64,000 nucleotides of DNA from an uncultured Burkholderiales bacterium (GTDB lineage: Bacteria; Pseudomonadota; Gammaproteobacteria; Burkholderiales; Burkholderiaceae_C). Made by a program: the position numbers and the translations under genes. The notes below the pieces were generated by a model. That model saw only the letters and a program-made list of their open reading frames with translations, ran no database searches and had not been told where the DNA came from. Below, one piece after another: positions 56,544 to 64,000 of this stretch. Positions within the stretch are counted from its first letter, which is position 1; every line of letters begins with the position of its first letter. Location of the stretch: NCBI GenBank assembly GCA_903822825.1, contig CAIJQQ010000049.1, forward strand, positions 1 through 64,000. Direction: 5' to 3'.

Positions 56544-56939
56544 ATGAAACACATTATTTTCATTTACGGGACACTGATGCCCGGTCTGCGGCTGGAGGCC
56601 GAAATGCAGGGCGCACGCTTCATGGGCCCTGCCCAAGTGCCGGGCCGCTTGGTCGACTTGGGCAGCTATCCGGGCTTATTGCCTGGGGAAGGGCAAGTCA
56701 CCGGCGAAGTCTATGAAGTGGATGACGCGCAGCTGGCCCGTCTGGATGAGGTGGAGGGCGTGGTGCCCGGTGATCGCGCCGAATCACACTACTGGCGGGA
56801 AGAAGTGACTGTGCTCAGCGGCCCGCTGCAAGGCCAGCAGGTGCAGACCTATGTGTTCAACCGCCCGACCGAAGGCTGCACGCCCATCGCGCACGGAGAC
56901 TACCGCCGCTACATCCGCGAAGTCGGGCGCGAGTCCTGA
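56544..56939 (+). CDS. Gamma-glutamylcyclotransferase-like protein (GGCT/AIG2 family)
   Basis: The 131-residue protein has the family start IFIYGTLMPGL (residues 4-14, the substrate phosphate-like loop) and the catalytic Glu in LARLDEVEGVVPGD (about residue 72). GGCT-like enzymes release 5-oxoproline and a free amine or amino acid from gamma-glutamyl compounds; a subgroup acts on gamma-glutamylamines. It is divergent from the operon that contains a gamma-glutamyl-ligase-like gene, which is suggestive. General glutathione or housekeeping roles are possible. Confidence 0.87.
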   Translation: MKHIIFIYGTLMPGLRLEAEMQGARFMGPAQVPGRLVDLGSYPGLLPGEGQVTGEVYEVDDAQLARLDEVEGVVPGDRAESHYWREEVTVLSGPLQGQQVQTYVFNRPTEGCTPIAHGDYRRYIREVGRES

Positions 56940-56951
56940 AAACCCAGCAGG

Positions 56952-58289
56952 TCAGTCCTTGATCACCAACTCCCCGCGCAGCGAGTGCGACAGGCCTTGG
57001 GTGATGCGCACATCGGCCATCTGACCGATCAGGCGGTCCATGTTCGGGCCACCGGGGAAGTTGACCACCCGGTTGCACTCGGTGCGCCCGGCCAGTTCGG
57101 TAGCGTCCTTGCGTGAAGGGCGCTCGACCAGGATGCGCTGCACCGTGCCCACGCGGCTCTCGCCAATGCGCTGTACGTTCTCTTCGATGGTGGCTTGCAG
57201 GTGGTGCAGGCGGCGCAATTTTTCGGCGTGCGGCGTGTCGTCGTGCAGGTTGGCCGCAGGCGTGCCGGGGCGGGGGCTGAAGATGAAGCTGAAGCTCGTG
57301 TCAAAACCCACATCGGTGATCAGCTTCATCATCTTGTGGAAGTCGTCCTCGGTCTCGCCGGGGAAGCCCACGATGAAATCGCTGCTGAGCGACATGTCGG
57401 GGCGGATCGCCCGCAGCTTGCGGATCGTGCTCTTGTATTCCATGGCGGTGTAGCCGCGCTTCATGGCCATCAAGATGCGGTCCGAGCCGTGCTGCACCGG
57501 CAGGTGCAAGTGGCTCACCAGTTTGGGGATCTTTTCGTAGGCGTCGATCAAGCGCTGCGTGAACTCGTTGGGGTGGCTGGTCACGTAACGGATGCGCTCG
57601 ATGCCCGGCATGTCGGCCACATATTCCAGCAGCAGCGCAAAGTCGGCGATGTCTGAGGTGCCGCCCATCTTGCCCCGGTAAGCGTTCACGTTCTGGCCCA
57701 GCAGGGTGATCTCTTTCACGCCCTGCGCGGCCAAGCCCGCCACCTCGACCAGCACATCGTCAAACGGGCGCGAGACTTCTTCGCCCCGTGTATAGGGCAC
57801 CACGCAGTAGCTGCAATATTTGCTGCAGCCTTCCATGATCGAGACAAAAGCGGTGGCACCGTCCACCTTGGCGGGCGGCAGGTGGTCGAACTTTTCAATC
57901 TCGGGGAAGCTGATGTCCACTTGCGGGCGCTGCTTGCGCGCGCGCTCGTTCAGCAACTCAGGCAGGCGATGCAGGGTTTGCGGGCCAAACACCACGTCCA
58001 CATAAGGCGCACGCTTGATGATTTCGGCGCCTTCCTGGCTGGCCACGCAGCCGCCCACACCAATCAGCACACCCTTGGCTTTGAGGTGCTGCACCCGGCC
58101 CAAGTCGCTGAACACTTTTTCTTGCGCCTTCTCGCGCACTGAGCAGGTGTTGAACAAAATCAGATCGGCCTCGTCCACGTCTTGCGTGGGCTCGTAACCC
58201 TGGGCTGCGCCCAGCACATCGGCCATCTTGTCCGAGTCGTACTCGTTCATCTGGCAGCCAAATGTTTTGATGAAGACCTTCTTGCTCAT
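56952..58289 (-). CDS. miaB: tRNA-2-methylthio-N6-dimethylallyladenosine synthase
   Basis: The 445-residue radical-SAM enzyme adds the methylthio group at A37 of tRNAs. It has three Cys for the second cluster ([27 protein letters not shown]), the radical-SAM motif CSKYCSYCV (about 152-159), and a C-terminal TRAM domain. Length is normal. It starts [12 protein letters not shown] at 58289. It ends 12 bases after the convergent cyclotransferase stop, so the two transcripts meet. Confidence 0.97.
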   Translation of the reverse strand: MSKKVFIKTFGCQMNEYDSDKMADVLGAAQGYEPTQDVDEADLILFNTCSVREKAQEKVFSDLGRVQHLKAKGVLIGVGGCVASQEGAEIIKRAPYVDVVFGPQTLHRLPELLNERARKQRPQVDISFPEIEKFDHLPPAKVDGATAFVSIMEGCSKYCSYCVVPYTRGEEVSRPFDDVLVEVAGLAAQGVKEITLLGQNVNAYRGKMGGTSDIADFALLLEYVADMPGIERIRYVTSHPNEFTQRLIDAYEKIPKLVSHLHLPVQHGSDRILMAMKRGYTAMEYKSTIRKLRAIRPDMSLSSDFIVGFPGETEDDFHKMMKLITDVGFDTSFSFIFSPRPGTPAANLHDDTPHAEKLRRLHHLQATIEENVQRIGESRVGTVQRILVERPSRKDATELAGRTECNRVVNFPGGPNMDRLIGQMADVRITQGLSHSLRGELVIKD

Positions 58290-58460
58290 GCGGCCTCCAC
58301 GGAATCAATGGAGGTGATGAAGTCAAGGCAAAGCAAAGCACGCCAAAGAAAAGCTCGCCCGGAGAGGGCCAAAGTGCAGCGGTTCATGGTGTAGATCCAG
58401 AGGCTGTGAAAAACAAAAGCGCGGATGCGCTTTGGAAGGGGCTGATTATCGCAGGCAAGC

Positions 58461-59090
58461 TCAGGCTGCGTTCTGCGAGTCTTCGGCCGTTTTGGGCCTG
58501 AAAAACATCGGATACGCCCTTTGCACCGTCGGGCTGTCAAAGGCCCAGCTGTGGCACTGACCCAAGAAGTAGGGCGCTTGGGTCACTTCGGGTTGGGGCT
58601 GGCCTGCCAGCCCGCGGCGGTGCCATTGGCCAGCGGGCAGGGTCTGGTAGGCGGCAGTCGCCATGTTGAACAGCATTTCGCGCAGGTGGGTGCAACCTTC
58701 GGTGCCGCCTACGTGTTGGTTGATGACCTTGCGCCAGCCTGGGCCCATGGTGCAGCCGATCAGCCGGTGCAAGGTGGCGGGGGCCTGCGTGCACTCGGGG
58801 TGCGGGATGTCGTCCATCGACGTGGCGATGTCCTGGATCACCATCTTGTTGTCGAGGGTGACGCGGATTTTCAGGTTGTGGATCGGCTCGTTGGCCGGAA
58901 AGGGCCGTTCGTTGGAAACTTCAAAACCATAGGTCTTGACGTCGGTCAGTTGGGCTTCGATGTCCCACAGACCGTCTTCGCGGTCATAGCCTTGGTACAC
59001 CACGGTTCGCGTATGTGACAGTTTTCGGGGGGATGCTGGGGGTAGTGCCAATGGAATTCTCGCGGGTCTGGTGTTGAATCTCCTGATCAT
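58461..59090 (-). CDS. DUF2889 protein
   Basis: The 209-residue protein matches DUF2889: LPPASPRKLSHTRTVVYQGYDREDGLWDIEAQLTDVK near the start, then NEPIHNLKIRVTLD, IGCTMGPGWRKVINQHVGGTEGCTHLREML with His/Cys positions, and a C-terminal conserved end. Function is unknown; members occur beside acyl-CoA ligases and aromatic catabolism genes. The frame stays open far upstream (to 60857) but that part is antisense to the acyl-CoA synthetase. The ATG at 59090 is 21 bases from the divergent ATG. Confidence 0.85.
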   Translation of the reverse strand: MIRRFNTRPARIPLALPPASPRKLSHTRTVVYQGYDREDGLWDIEAQLTDVKTYGFEVSNERPFPANEPIHNLKIRVTLDNKMVIQDIATSMDDIPHPECTQAPATLHRLIGCTMGPGWRKVINQHVGGTEGCTHLREMLFNMATAAYQTLPAGQWHRRGLAGQPQPEVTQAPYFLGQCHSWAFDSPTVQRAYPMFFRPKTAEDSQNAA

Positions 59091-59111
59091 AGCCACGCAG
59101 AAAGCCAGAAG

Positions 59112-60698
59112 ATGTCGCACGCAGTTCATACCGCTGTCTCTCACACTATTCACCCCGCCGTTCGCCGCCAGACCATCGCAGATGCCTTGCGCCGCACGGC
59201 GATCCGCTTGCCCACCAAAACCGGCATTGTTTGTGGTGCCACCACCTGGACCTATGCCGAGTTCGATGCCCTGGTGACGCGCCTGGCCTCTGGCCTGGCC
59301 AGCATCGGCGTGGCCGAGGGCGATAAGGTGGCGGTGCTGGCGCGCAATTCGCACGGTTTTGCGGCCCTGCGCTTTGCGTTGGCCCGCCGGGGTGCGGTCA
59401 TGGTGCCGATCAACTTCATGCTCAAGGCCGACGAGGTGGCTTACATCCTGCGCCACGCGGGTGCCAAAACCCTGGCCACCGACAGCGGTTTGGCCGAGCT
59501 GGCGCAGGCTGCCTCCAAACTCGACACACAAGTGCAGCAATTCATCTGGCTGCCTTCCGAAGACCCGAGCCAGCCGGTGGCGGGCATGCACAGCTTTGAC
59601 GTGCTGGCCGCTTGCCAGGAGGCGCTGCCCGATTTGCGGCTGGGCAGCTACGACGTGGCGCAGATCGTCTACACCAGCGGCACCGAGTCGTCCCCCAAAG
59701 GGGCACAGCTCACGCACGACGCCGTCATGTGGCAGTACGTCAGCTGCGTGATCGACGCCGAAATTGCCGAGGCCGATGTGGCCCTGCACGCGCTGCCGCT
59801 GTACCACTGCGCCCAGCTCGATGTGTTCTTTGGCCCGGCCATTTACATGGGCAGCACCAACGTCATCACCTCCAAGCCCACGCCCGACAACCTGCTGCCG
59901 ATGCTCGAAAAATTCGGCATCACCAGCTTCTTTGCGCCGCCAACCGTGTGGATTGCGCTGCTGCGCTCGCCGCTGCTCGATGCCGACAAGCTCGCCCAAC
60001 TGGCCAAGGGCTATTACGGTGCGTCCATCATGCCGGTCGAGGTGCTCAAAGAGCTGGCCGCCCGCCTGCCCAAGGTGCGTTTGTGGAACTTGTATGGCCA
60101 GACCGAAATCGCGCCCCTGGCCACCATGCTCGGCCCGGATGATCAACTGCGCAAACCGGGTTCGTGCGGCAAAGCCGTGCGCAACGTCGAAACGCGCGTG
60201 GTCAATGACGACATGCAGGACGTGGCTCTGGGCGAAGTGGGTGAGATCGTGCACCGCTCGCCGCACCTGATGCTGGGCTACTTCCACGACGACGAGCGCA
60301 CCCAGGCGGCGTTCGAAGGCGACTGGTTCCACAGTGGGGATCTGGGCATCATCGATGACGAGGGCTACATCACCGTGGTGGACCGCAAGAAAGACATGAT
60401 CAAGTCTGGCGGCGAGAACGTGGCCAGCCGCGAGGTCGAGGAAATGATCTACCGCCTGCCGCAAGTCAGCGAAGTGGCCGTGATCGGCTTGCCCGACCCC
60501 AAGTGGGTCGAAGCCGTGACGGCGGTGATCGTGGTCAAGGCCGGGCAGGCGCTCGACGAAGCCGCCGTGATCGCGCACTGCGTGCAGCACATGGCCGGCT
60601 TCAAGTGCCCCAAACGCGTAGTTTTCACCGACAGCCTGCCCAAGAACCCCAGTGGCAAGCTGCTCAAGCGCGATCTGCGCTTGCGGTATGCCCAGTGA
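59112..60698 (+). CDS. AMP-forming acyl-CoA synthetase
   Basis: The 528-residue enzyme activates a carboxylic acid to its CoA thioester through an acyl-AMP. Motifs are YTSGTESSPKGAQLTHDAV (about 195), YGQTEIAPLATML (about 326), HSGDLGIIDDEGYITVVDRKKDMIKSGGENVASREVEEM (about 410), and the catalytic Lys in PKNPSGKLLKRDLR (about 517). The substrate is unclear; a fatty or aromatic acid are both possible. The frame ends in a small tandem repeat that adds stop codons in all frames. Confidence 0.93.
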   Translation: MSHAVHTAVSHTIHPAVRRQTIADALRRTAIRLPTKTGIVCGATTWTYAEFDALVTRLASGLASIGVAEGDKVAVLARNSHGFAALRFALARRGAVMVPINFMLKADEVAYILRHAGAKTLATDSGLAELAQAASKLDTQVQQFIWLPSEDPSQPVAGMHSFDVLAACQEALPDLRLGSYDVAQIVYTSGTESSPKGAQLTHDAVMWQYVSCVIDAEIAEADVALHALPLYHCAQLDVFFGPAIYMGSTNVITSKPTPDNLLPMLEKFGITSFFAPPTVWIALLRSPLLDADKLAQLAKGYYGASIMPVEVLKELAARLPKVRLWNLYGQTEIAPLATMLGPDDQLRKPGSCGKAVRNVETRVVNDDMQDVALGEVGEIVHRSPHLMLGYFHDDERTQAAFEGDWFHSGDLGIIDDEGYITVVDRKKDMIKSGGENVASREVEEMIYRLPQVSEVAVIGLPDPKWVEAVTAVIVVKAGQALDEAAVIAHCVQHMAGFKCPKRVVFTDSLPKNPSGKLLKRDLRLRYAQ

Positions 60699-60716
60699 CC
60701 AGTGACCAGTGACCAG
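60693..60716. repeat. Triple 7-base tandem repeat with stops in all frames
   Basis: cagtgac occurs three times in a row, followed by cag. The TGA triplets begin at 60696, 60703 and 60710, so each falls in a different frame. The first is the stop codon of the acyl-CoA synthetase gene. Confidence 0.9.
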
Positions 60717-60948
60717 CGGGTGATCGCCGGATACCGGTTGACTCCCTTGCCAGTGGGCGATGCGGGCCGGCTCACTCGTCTCCAGTGCCGGGTGTGCGCC
60801 CATAAACAGGGATTGGACTTTTGCTTTGAGGCCTCCGTGGCGCAGATGGCCGCGCATTCGTGCAAAATCTCGAGCCGGTCAAAGAGAACGCTTGAAGTTG
60901 GCGCATCCATTGGATGAGGCATACAACGCAAAACATTTGAAAAACAAC

Positions 60949-61923
60949 ATGAACACCATCCAATTCAAAAAAGGGATCGCTTTGGCGGCGGCCCTGCTCG
61001 GCACCATGGGCGCATTTGCGCAAACCAACTACCCCAGCCAGTCGCTCAAGATCATCGTGCCCTTCACGCCCGGCACAGGCATGGACACCATCGCCCGCAC
61101 GGTGGCCCCCCGTTTGGCCGAGCGTTTGGGGCAGCCCGTGGTGGTGCAAAACCAGGCCGGTGCCAGCGGCAACATCGGTGCCGAGACGGTCGCGAAATCT
61201 GCCCCCGATGGGCACACGGTCTTGATCACCGCCAACACCATGCTGATGGCGGCCCAGATGTACAAAAACGTGGGCTTCGATCCGGTCAAGGATTTCACGG
61301 GGGTGTCGATGGCGGCCTATGGCTCCTTGATGCTGGTGGCGAATCCGAAGACCGGCATCAAGTCGGTGGCTGAATTGATCAAGCAAGTGCGGGCCCGGCC
61401 AGGATCGGTCACCTTTGGCTCGCCCGGTGTGGGCACGCCGCACCACATGGCCATGGAGCTGTTCAAGCTGGAGTCCAACACCTTCATGCTGCACGTGCCC
61501 TACCGGGGCACCGCGGGCTACACGCAGGACTTGCTCAGCGGCGAGTTGAATGTGGGGTTTTTGCCCGTGCACATTGCACAAGGCTTTGTCAAAAGTGGCC
61601 GTTTGAATGCGCTGGCCTTGGGCAGCCCCAAGCGCCACCCTGTCGCGCCCGAGGTGCCGACCTTTGATGAGGTGGGCGTCAAGCACATCGATGTGGACCT
61701 TTGGTACGCATTCTTTGTGCCCAGCAAAACCCCGTCTGCCGTGGTGGCGCGGCTGAACACGGAAATCGCTGCCATCATGCGCCAAAGCGATGTCAAAGAG
61801 CTCTTGAGCAAAGCGGGCATGGACGCCGTGGCCTCCACGCCCCCAGAGCTCAACGCCATCGTGGCCAAGGACCTTCCGCGTTGGGGCACGGACATCCGCA
61901 CCAAACAAATTGCAGCAGAGTGA
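60949..61923 (+). CDS. Bug/TctC-family periplasmic binding protein
   Basis: The 324-residue protein is a tripartite tricarboxylate transporter (TTT) substrate-binding protein. A Sec signal peptide (about 1-24, ending GAFAQ) is followed by YPSQSLKIIVPFTPGTGMDTIAR, VVVQNQAGASGNIGAETVAK and VPYRGTAGYTQDLLSGELN. Such proteins bind aromatic or dicarboxylic acids and are numerous in Burkholderiales. No membrane components (TctA/TctB) lie nearby. It precedes the FAD monooxygenase by 10 bases, which suggests it binds that pathway's substrate. I choose the ATG at 60949; the longer frame would include non-signal sequence. Confidence 0.92.
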   Translation: MNTIQFKKGIALAAALLGTMGAFAQTNYPSQSLKIIVPFTPGTGMDTIARTVAPRLAERLGQPVVVQNQAGASGNIGAETVAKSAPDGHTVLITANTMLMAAQMYKNVGFDPVKDFTGVSMAAYGSLMLVANPKTGIKSVAELIKQVRARPGSVTFGSPGVGTPHHMAMELFKLESNTFMLHVPYRGTAGYTQDLLSGELNVGFLPVHIAQGFVKSGRLNALALGSPKRHPVAPEVPTFDEVGVKHIDVDLWYAFFVPSKTPSAVVARLNTEIAAIMRQSDVKELLSKAGMDAVASTPPELNAIVAKDLPRWGTDIRTKQIAAE

Positions 61924-61933
61924 GAATGACACC

Positions 61934-63187
61934 ATGAGCCACAGACAAGCAGACATCGCCATCGTGGGGGGCGGCATTGGGGGCCTGGCCTTGGCCCTGC
62001 ATTTGCATGCGCGAGGCGTGCCTTGCCATGTGTTTGAAGCGGTGGGCGAAGTGCGTGAATTGGGCGTGGGCATCACCTTGCTGCCGCACGCCATGCGCGA
62101 GCTGGCGGCGCTGGGCTTGGCGTCTGCGATGGAGGCGGTGGGCATTGAGAACTACGAAAGTGCTTTTTTCAATCGGCACGGACAGTTCATTTACAGCGAG
62201 CTGCGTGGGCGCCATGCCGGATACGACTTGCCCGAGGTGAGTCTGCACCGGGGCAAGCTGCACAAAATTTTGTTCGACGCCGCCGTCGAGCGCCTGGGCG
62301 CTGACCATGTGCACACAGGTCACCGTTTCGACCGCTTGGTGCAAACCGATGATGATGTGACCCTCACCTTCAAGGACCCACAAGGCAGCGAGTTGCCGCC
62401 TGTGCGCAGCCGCGCAGTGATCGCTTGCGATGGGGTCAATTCGGCGGTGCGCCGCGTGTTTTATCCAGATGAGCAGATGGCGTTCAACGGCATCAACACC
62501 TGGCGCGGCGTGACCCGCTTCGCGCCCATCCTCACGGGCAAGACTTACATGCGCATCGGTGCGATCGAGACCGGAAAAATGGTGATTTATCCCATCATCG
62601 ACCAGGTCGACAGCGAGGGTCATCAACTCGTCAATTGGGTGGCTGAATTGCAAGTGGAAGGCATCAAGCAAAACGACTGGAACCGCGCAGGCCGTGTGCA
62701 AGACGTTTTGAAAATCTTCAAGGACTGGAAGTTCGATTGGCTCGATGTGCCCAAGCTGATCGCTGAGGCCGAGTCGATTTTGGAGTACCCCATGGTCGAC
62801 AAAGACCCGGTGGACCAATGGACGTTCGGTCGGGTGACTTTCTTGGGCGATGCGGCGCACCCCATGTACCCGCGAGGCTCCAACGGTTCTGCGCAAGCTT
62901 TGATCGATGCGCGCACGCTGGCCGATGAATTGGCCCAAGGCGACGCCGACCCCTTGCCCGCCTTGCACCGCTACGAGGCGGTGCGCCGCCCGGTCACTGC
63001 CAAGGTGGTGCAGACCAACCGCACCACGCCGCCAGATTTCATCAACATCGTGGTGGACGAGCGCACTGGGGGCCAGCCCTTCAGGCACATCGACGATGTG
63101 ATCAGCCAGGAAGAGCTGCGCAAAATTTCAGACGATTACAAAAAGATTGCCGGCTTTTCACTCGAAGCCCTCAAGCCCGCTGCGTGA
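61934..63187 (+). CDS. FAD-dependent aromatic monooxygenase
   Basis: The 417-residue flavoprotein resembles salicylate/3-hydroxybenzoate hydroxylases and related group A monooxygenases. It has the FAD Rossmann motif IVGGGIGGLALALHLHARG (about 8-27), the DG motif ACDGVNSAVRR (about 165), and GDAAHPMYPRGSNGSAQALIDARTLADEL (about 300, the GD motif). It probably hydroxylates an aromatic acid. The ATG at 61934 follows gagaatg and gives a usual start; the frame also opens at a TTG eight codons earlier. It is between a binding protein and a fumarylpyruvate-hydrolase-like gene. Confidence 0.9.
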   Translation: MSHRQADIAIVGGGIGGLALALHLHARGVPCHVFEAVGEVRELGVGITLLPHAMRELAALGLASAMEAVGIENYESAFFNRHGQFIYSELRGRHAGYDLPEVSLHRGKLHKILFDAAVERLGADHVHTGHRFDRLVQTDDDVTLTFKDPQGSELPPVRSRAVIACDGVNSAVRRVFYPDEQMAFNGINTWRGVTRFAPILTGKTYMRIGAIETGKMVIYPIIDQVDSEGHQLVNWVAELQVEGIKQNDWNRAGRVQDVLKIFKDWKFDWLDVPKLIAEAESILEYPMVDKDPVDQWTFGRVTFLGDAAHPMYPRGSNGSAQALIDARTLADELAQGDADPLPALHRYEAVRRPVTAKVVQTNRTTPPDFINIVVDERTGGQPFRHIDDVISQEELRKISDDYKKIAGFSLEALKPAA

Positions 63188-63223
63188 GTCACACCGATAC
63201 AGTTGCACAACCAGGAGAACTTC

Positions 63224-64000
63224 ATGGACCGTCGTCATTTTTTCCAAAGCTCAGCACTTGTCACCACGGGTGCCGTGGTGGGCTGTGCCACACCCGGCAT
63301 GGCACAAAACAAGCCCAAAACGCCTTTCGATGTGCCTGACACCTACATCCCGATTGTGGGCAGCGACGAGATGTTTCCCGTGCGCCGCATCTACTGCATT
63401 GGCCGCAATTACGCCGCCCATGCCCGCGAGATGGGCTCAGATCCGACGCGCGAGCCGCCGTTCTTCTTTCAAAAGCCCACCGATGCCATCCAGCTTGTGA
63501 AACCCGGTGTGGTGGCGGATCACCCCTATCCGCCGCTGACCAAGAACTACCACTACGAAGTGGAGCTGGTGGCTGCCCTTCACAAAGGCGGGCGCAACAT
63601 CTCCAAAGACAAGGCACTGGAGCATGTTTACGGCTATGCGCTGGGCCTGGACATGACGCGCCGCGACCTGCAGCGCGGCATGGGCGACCAGAAAAAGCCT
63701 TGGGAAATCGGCAAGAGCTTTGACCTGTCGGCGCCCATCGGTGCGATCCACAAAGTGGCGCAGACCGGGCATTTCACGAAGGGCAACATCTGGCTCAAGG
63801 TCAATGGGCAGACCAAACAGAATGCCGACCTCAGCCAGATGATTTGGTCGGTGGCCGAGCAGATCGCCCAGTTGTCTGAGGCCTTTGAATTGTTTCCTGG
63901 CGACATCATCTACTCCGGCACCCCAGAAAACGTGGGGCCAGTGGTGCGCGGCGATGTGATGGAAATCCACATCGACGGCTTGCCAAATTTGAGCCTGAAA
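63224..64000 (+). CDS. Fumarylacetoacetate-hydrolase-family enzyme with export signal, partial
   Basis: The frame runs 259 codons from the ATG at 63224 to the window end without a stop. An aggagaa site at 63212 supports the start. Residues about 30-259 follow the fumarylpyruvate hydrolase (NagK) type of the FAH family: RRIYCIGRNYAAHAREMG, FFFQKPTDAIQLV, the metal glutamates in NYHYEVELVAAL and the Asp in YALGLDMTRRDLQ, then IIYSGTPENVGPV. Unlike usual cytoplasmic members it begins MDRRHFFQSSALVTTGAVVGC, a twin-arginine-type signal with a possible lipobox. It would act outside the cytoplasm, which is unusual. The 3' end is missing. Confidence 0.88.
   Translation, partial: MDRRHFFQSSALVTTGAVVGCATPGMAQNKPKTPFDVPDTYIPIVGSDEMFPVRRIYCIGRNYAAHAREMGSDPTREPPFFFQKPTDAIQLVKPGVVADHPYPPLTKNYHYEVELVAALHKGGRNISKDKALEHVYGYALGLDMTRRDLQRGMGDQKKPWEIGKSFDLSAPIGAIHKVAQTGHFTKGNIWLKVNGQTKQNADLSQMIWSVAEQIAQLSEAFELFPGDIIYSGTPENVGPVVRGDVMEIHIDGLPNLSLK

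Noticed and set aside
54993-56939. A 648-codon plus-strand open frame across the Rieske operon
   Set aside because: It is antisense to the Rieske gene for most of its length and low in complexity (His/Gly/Ala-rich). Only its last 131 codons, from 56544, form a real protein (GGCT-like).
58461-60857. A 798-codon minus-strand open frame
   Set aside because: The part beyond 59090 is antisense to the acyl-CoA synthetase and has no protein motif; only DUF2889 at 58461-59090 is real.

Overview
The window looks like the chromosome of a betaproteobacterium of the order Burkholderiales, most likely a Comamonadaceae relative (Limnohabitans/Rhodoferax type). The assignment rests on gene content and protein style, not on a database search. 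The signs are a GC-rich genome with short intergenic gaps, the order dapF-DUF484-xerC, a full dcw cluster starting with mraZ, the order accB-accC-prmA-zinc-ribbon protein, a PP0621 gene beside a ccsA-like gene that diverges from ffh, a lysine/alanine-rich DksA and a histone-H1-like KAAP protein. Most of the window is core chromosome. I see no tRNA, no CRISPR array and no insertion sequence.

Layout. 1-334: the 3' part of RNase P RNA and its terminator. 364-3411 (minus): an Rrf2/IscR-like regulator without cluster cysteines, an S4 pseudouridine-synthase-like protein without the catalytic motif, and a Nudix/metallo-beta-lactamase fusion. 3449-9880 (plus): dapF, DUF484, xerC, rlmI, a CobW/G3E GTPase and dksA with a long basic N-terminal tail. 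10154-27528: the dcw cluster behind a four-repeat MraZ operator, with genes mraZ rsmH ftsL ftsI murE murF mraY murD ftsW murG murC ddl ftsQ ftsA ftsZ. Almost every junction is an ATGA/GTGA overlap. ftsA carries a one-base frameshift. 27652-35368: lpxC, then ruvC, mtgA, an RNase II-like gene and an esterase on the minus strand, then rodA and tldD. 35560-37812: a secreted cyclase-family protein, then an aromatic-rich leader peptide with an attenuator in front of DAHP synthase. 37871-45135: a DMT transporter, mpl, an unknown protein, a TlpA-like thioredoxin, accB, accC, prmA and a zinc-ribbon membrane protein. 45210-50189: an H1-like protein and nrdB/nrdA under two NrdR boxes. 50593-53089: PP0621, ccsA-like, ffh. 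53117-56939: ferredoxin, glutamine-synthetase-like ligase and Rieske oxygenase, with a divergent gamma-glutamylcyclotransferase. 56952-64000: miaB, DUF2889, acyl-CoA synthetase, a TctC-type binding protein, an FAD monooxygenase, and a fumarylpyruvate-hydrolase-like enzyme with an export signal that runs off the window.

How the genes work together. The central 17 kb makes peptidoglycan precursors and the division ring. dapF (meso-DAP), mpl (murein peptide recycling), mtgA and rodA add to the same wall pathway. The last 11 kb is catabolic. One unit looks like amine activation by gamma-glutamylation followed by Rieske oxygenation. The other looks like uptake, ring hydroxylation and cleavage-product hydrolysis of an aromatic acid by a gentisate-type route.

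The observations I rate highest are: (1) the leader peptide and attenuator before DAHP synthase; (2) the gamma-glutamyl-ligase/Rieske/ferredoxin/cyclotransferase group; (3) -10-like hexamers placed 5-8 bases before the start codon of about fourteen genes, which predicts leaderless mRNAs; (4) the ftsA frameshift; (5) the H1-like tail on DksA; (6) the exported FAH-family enzyme. All functional statements are from reading motifs and context; no search was run.
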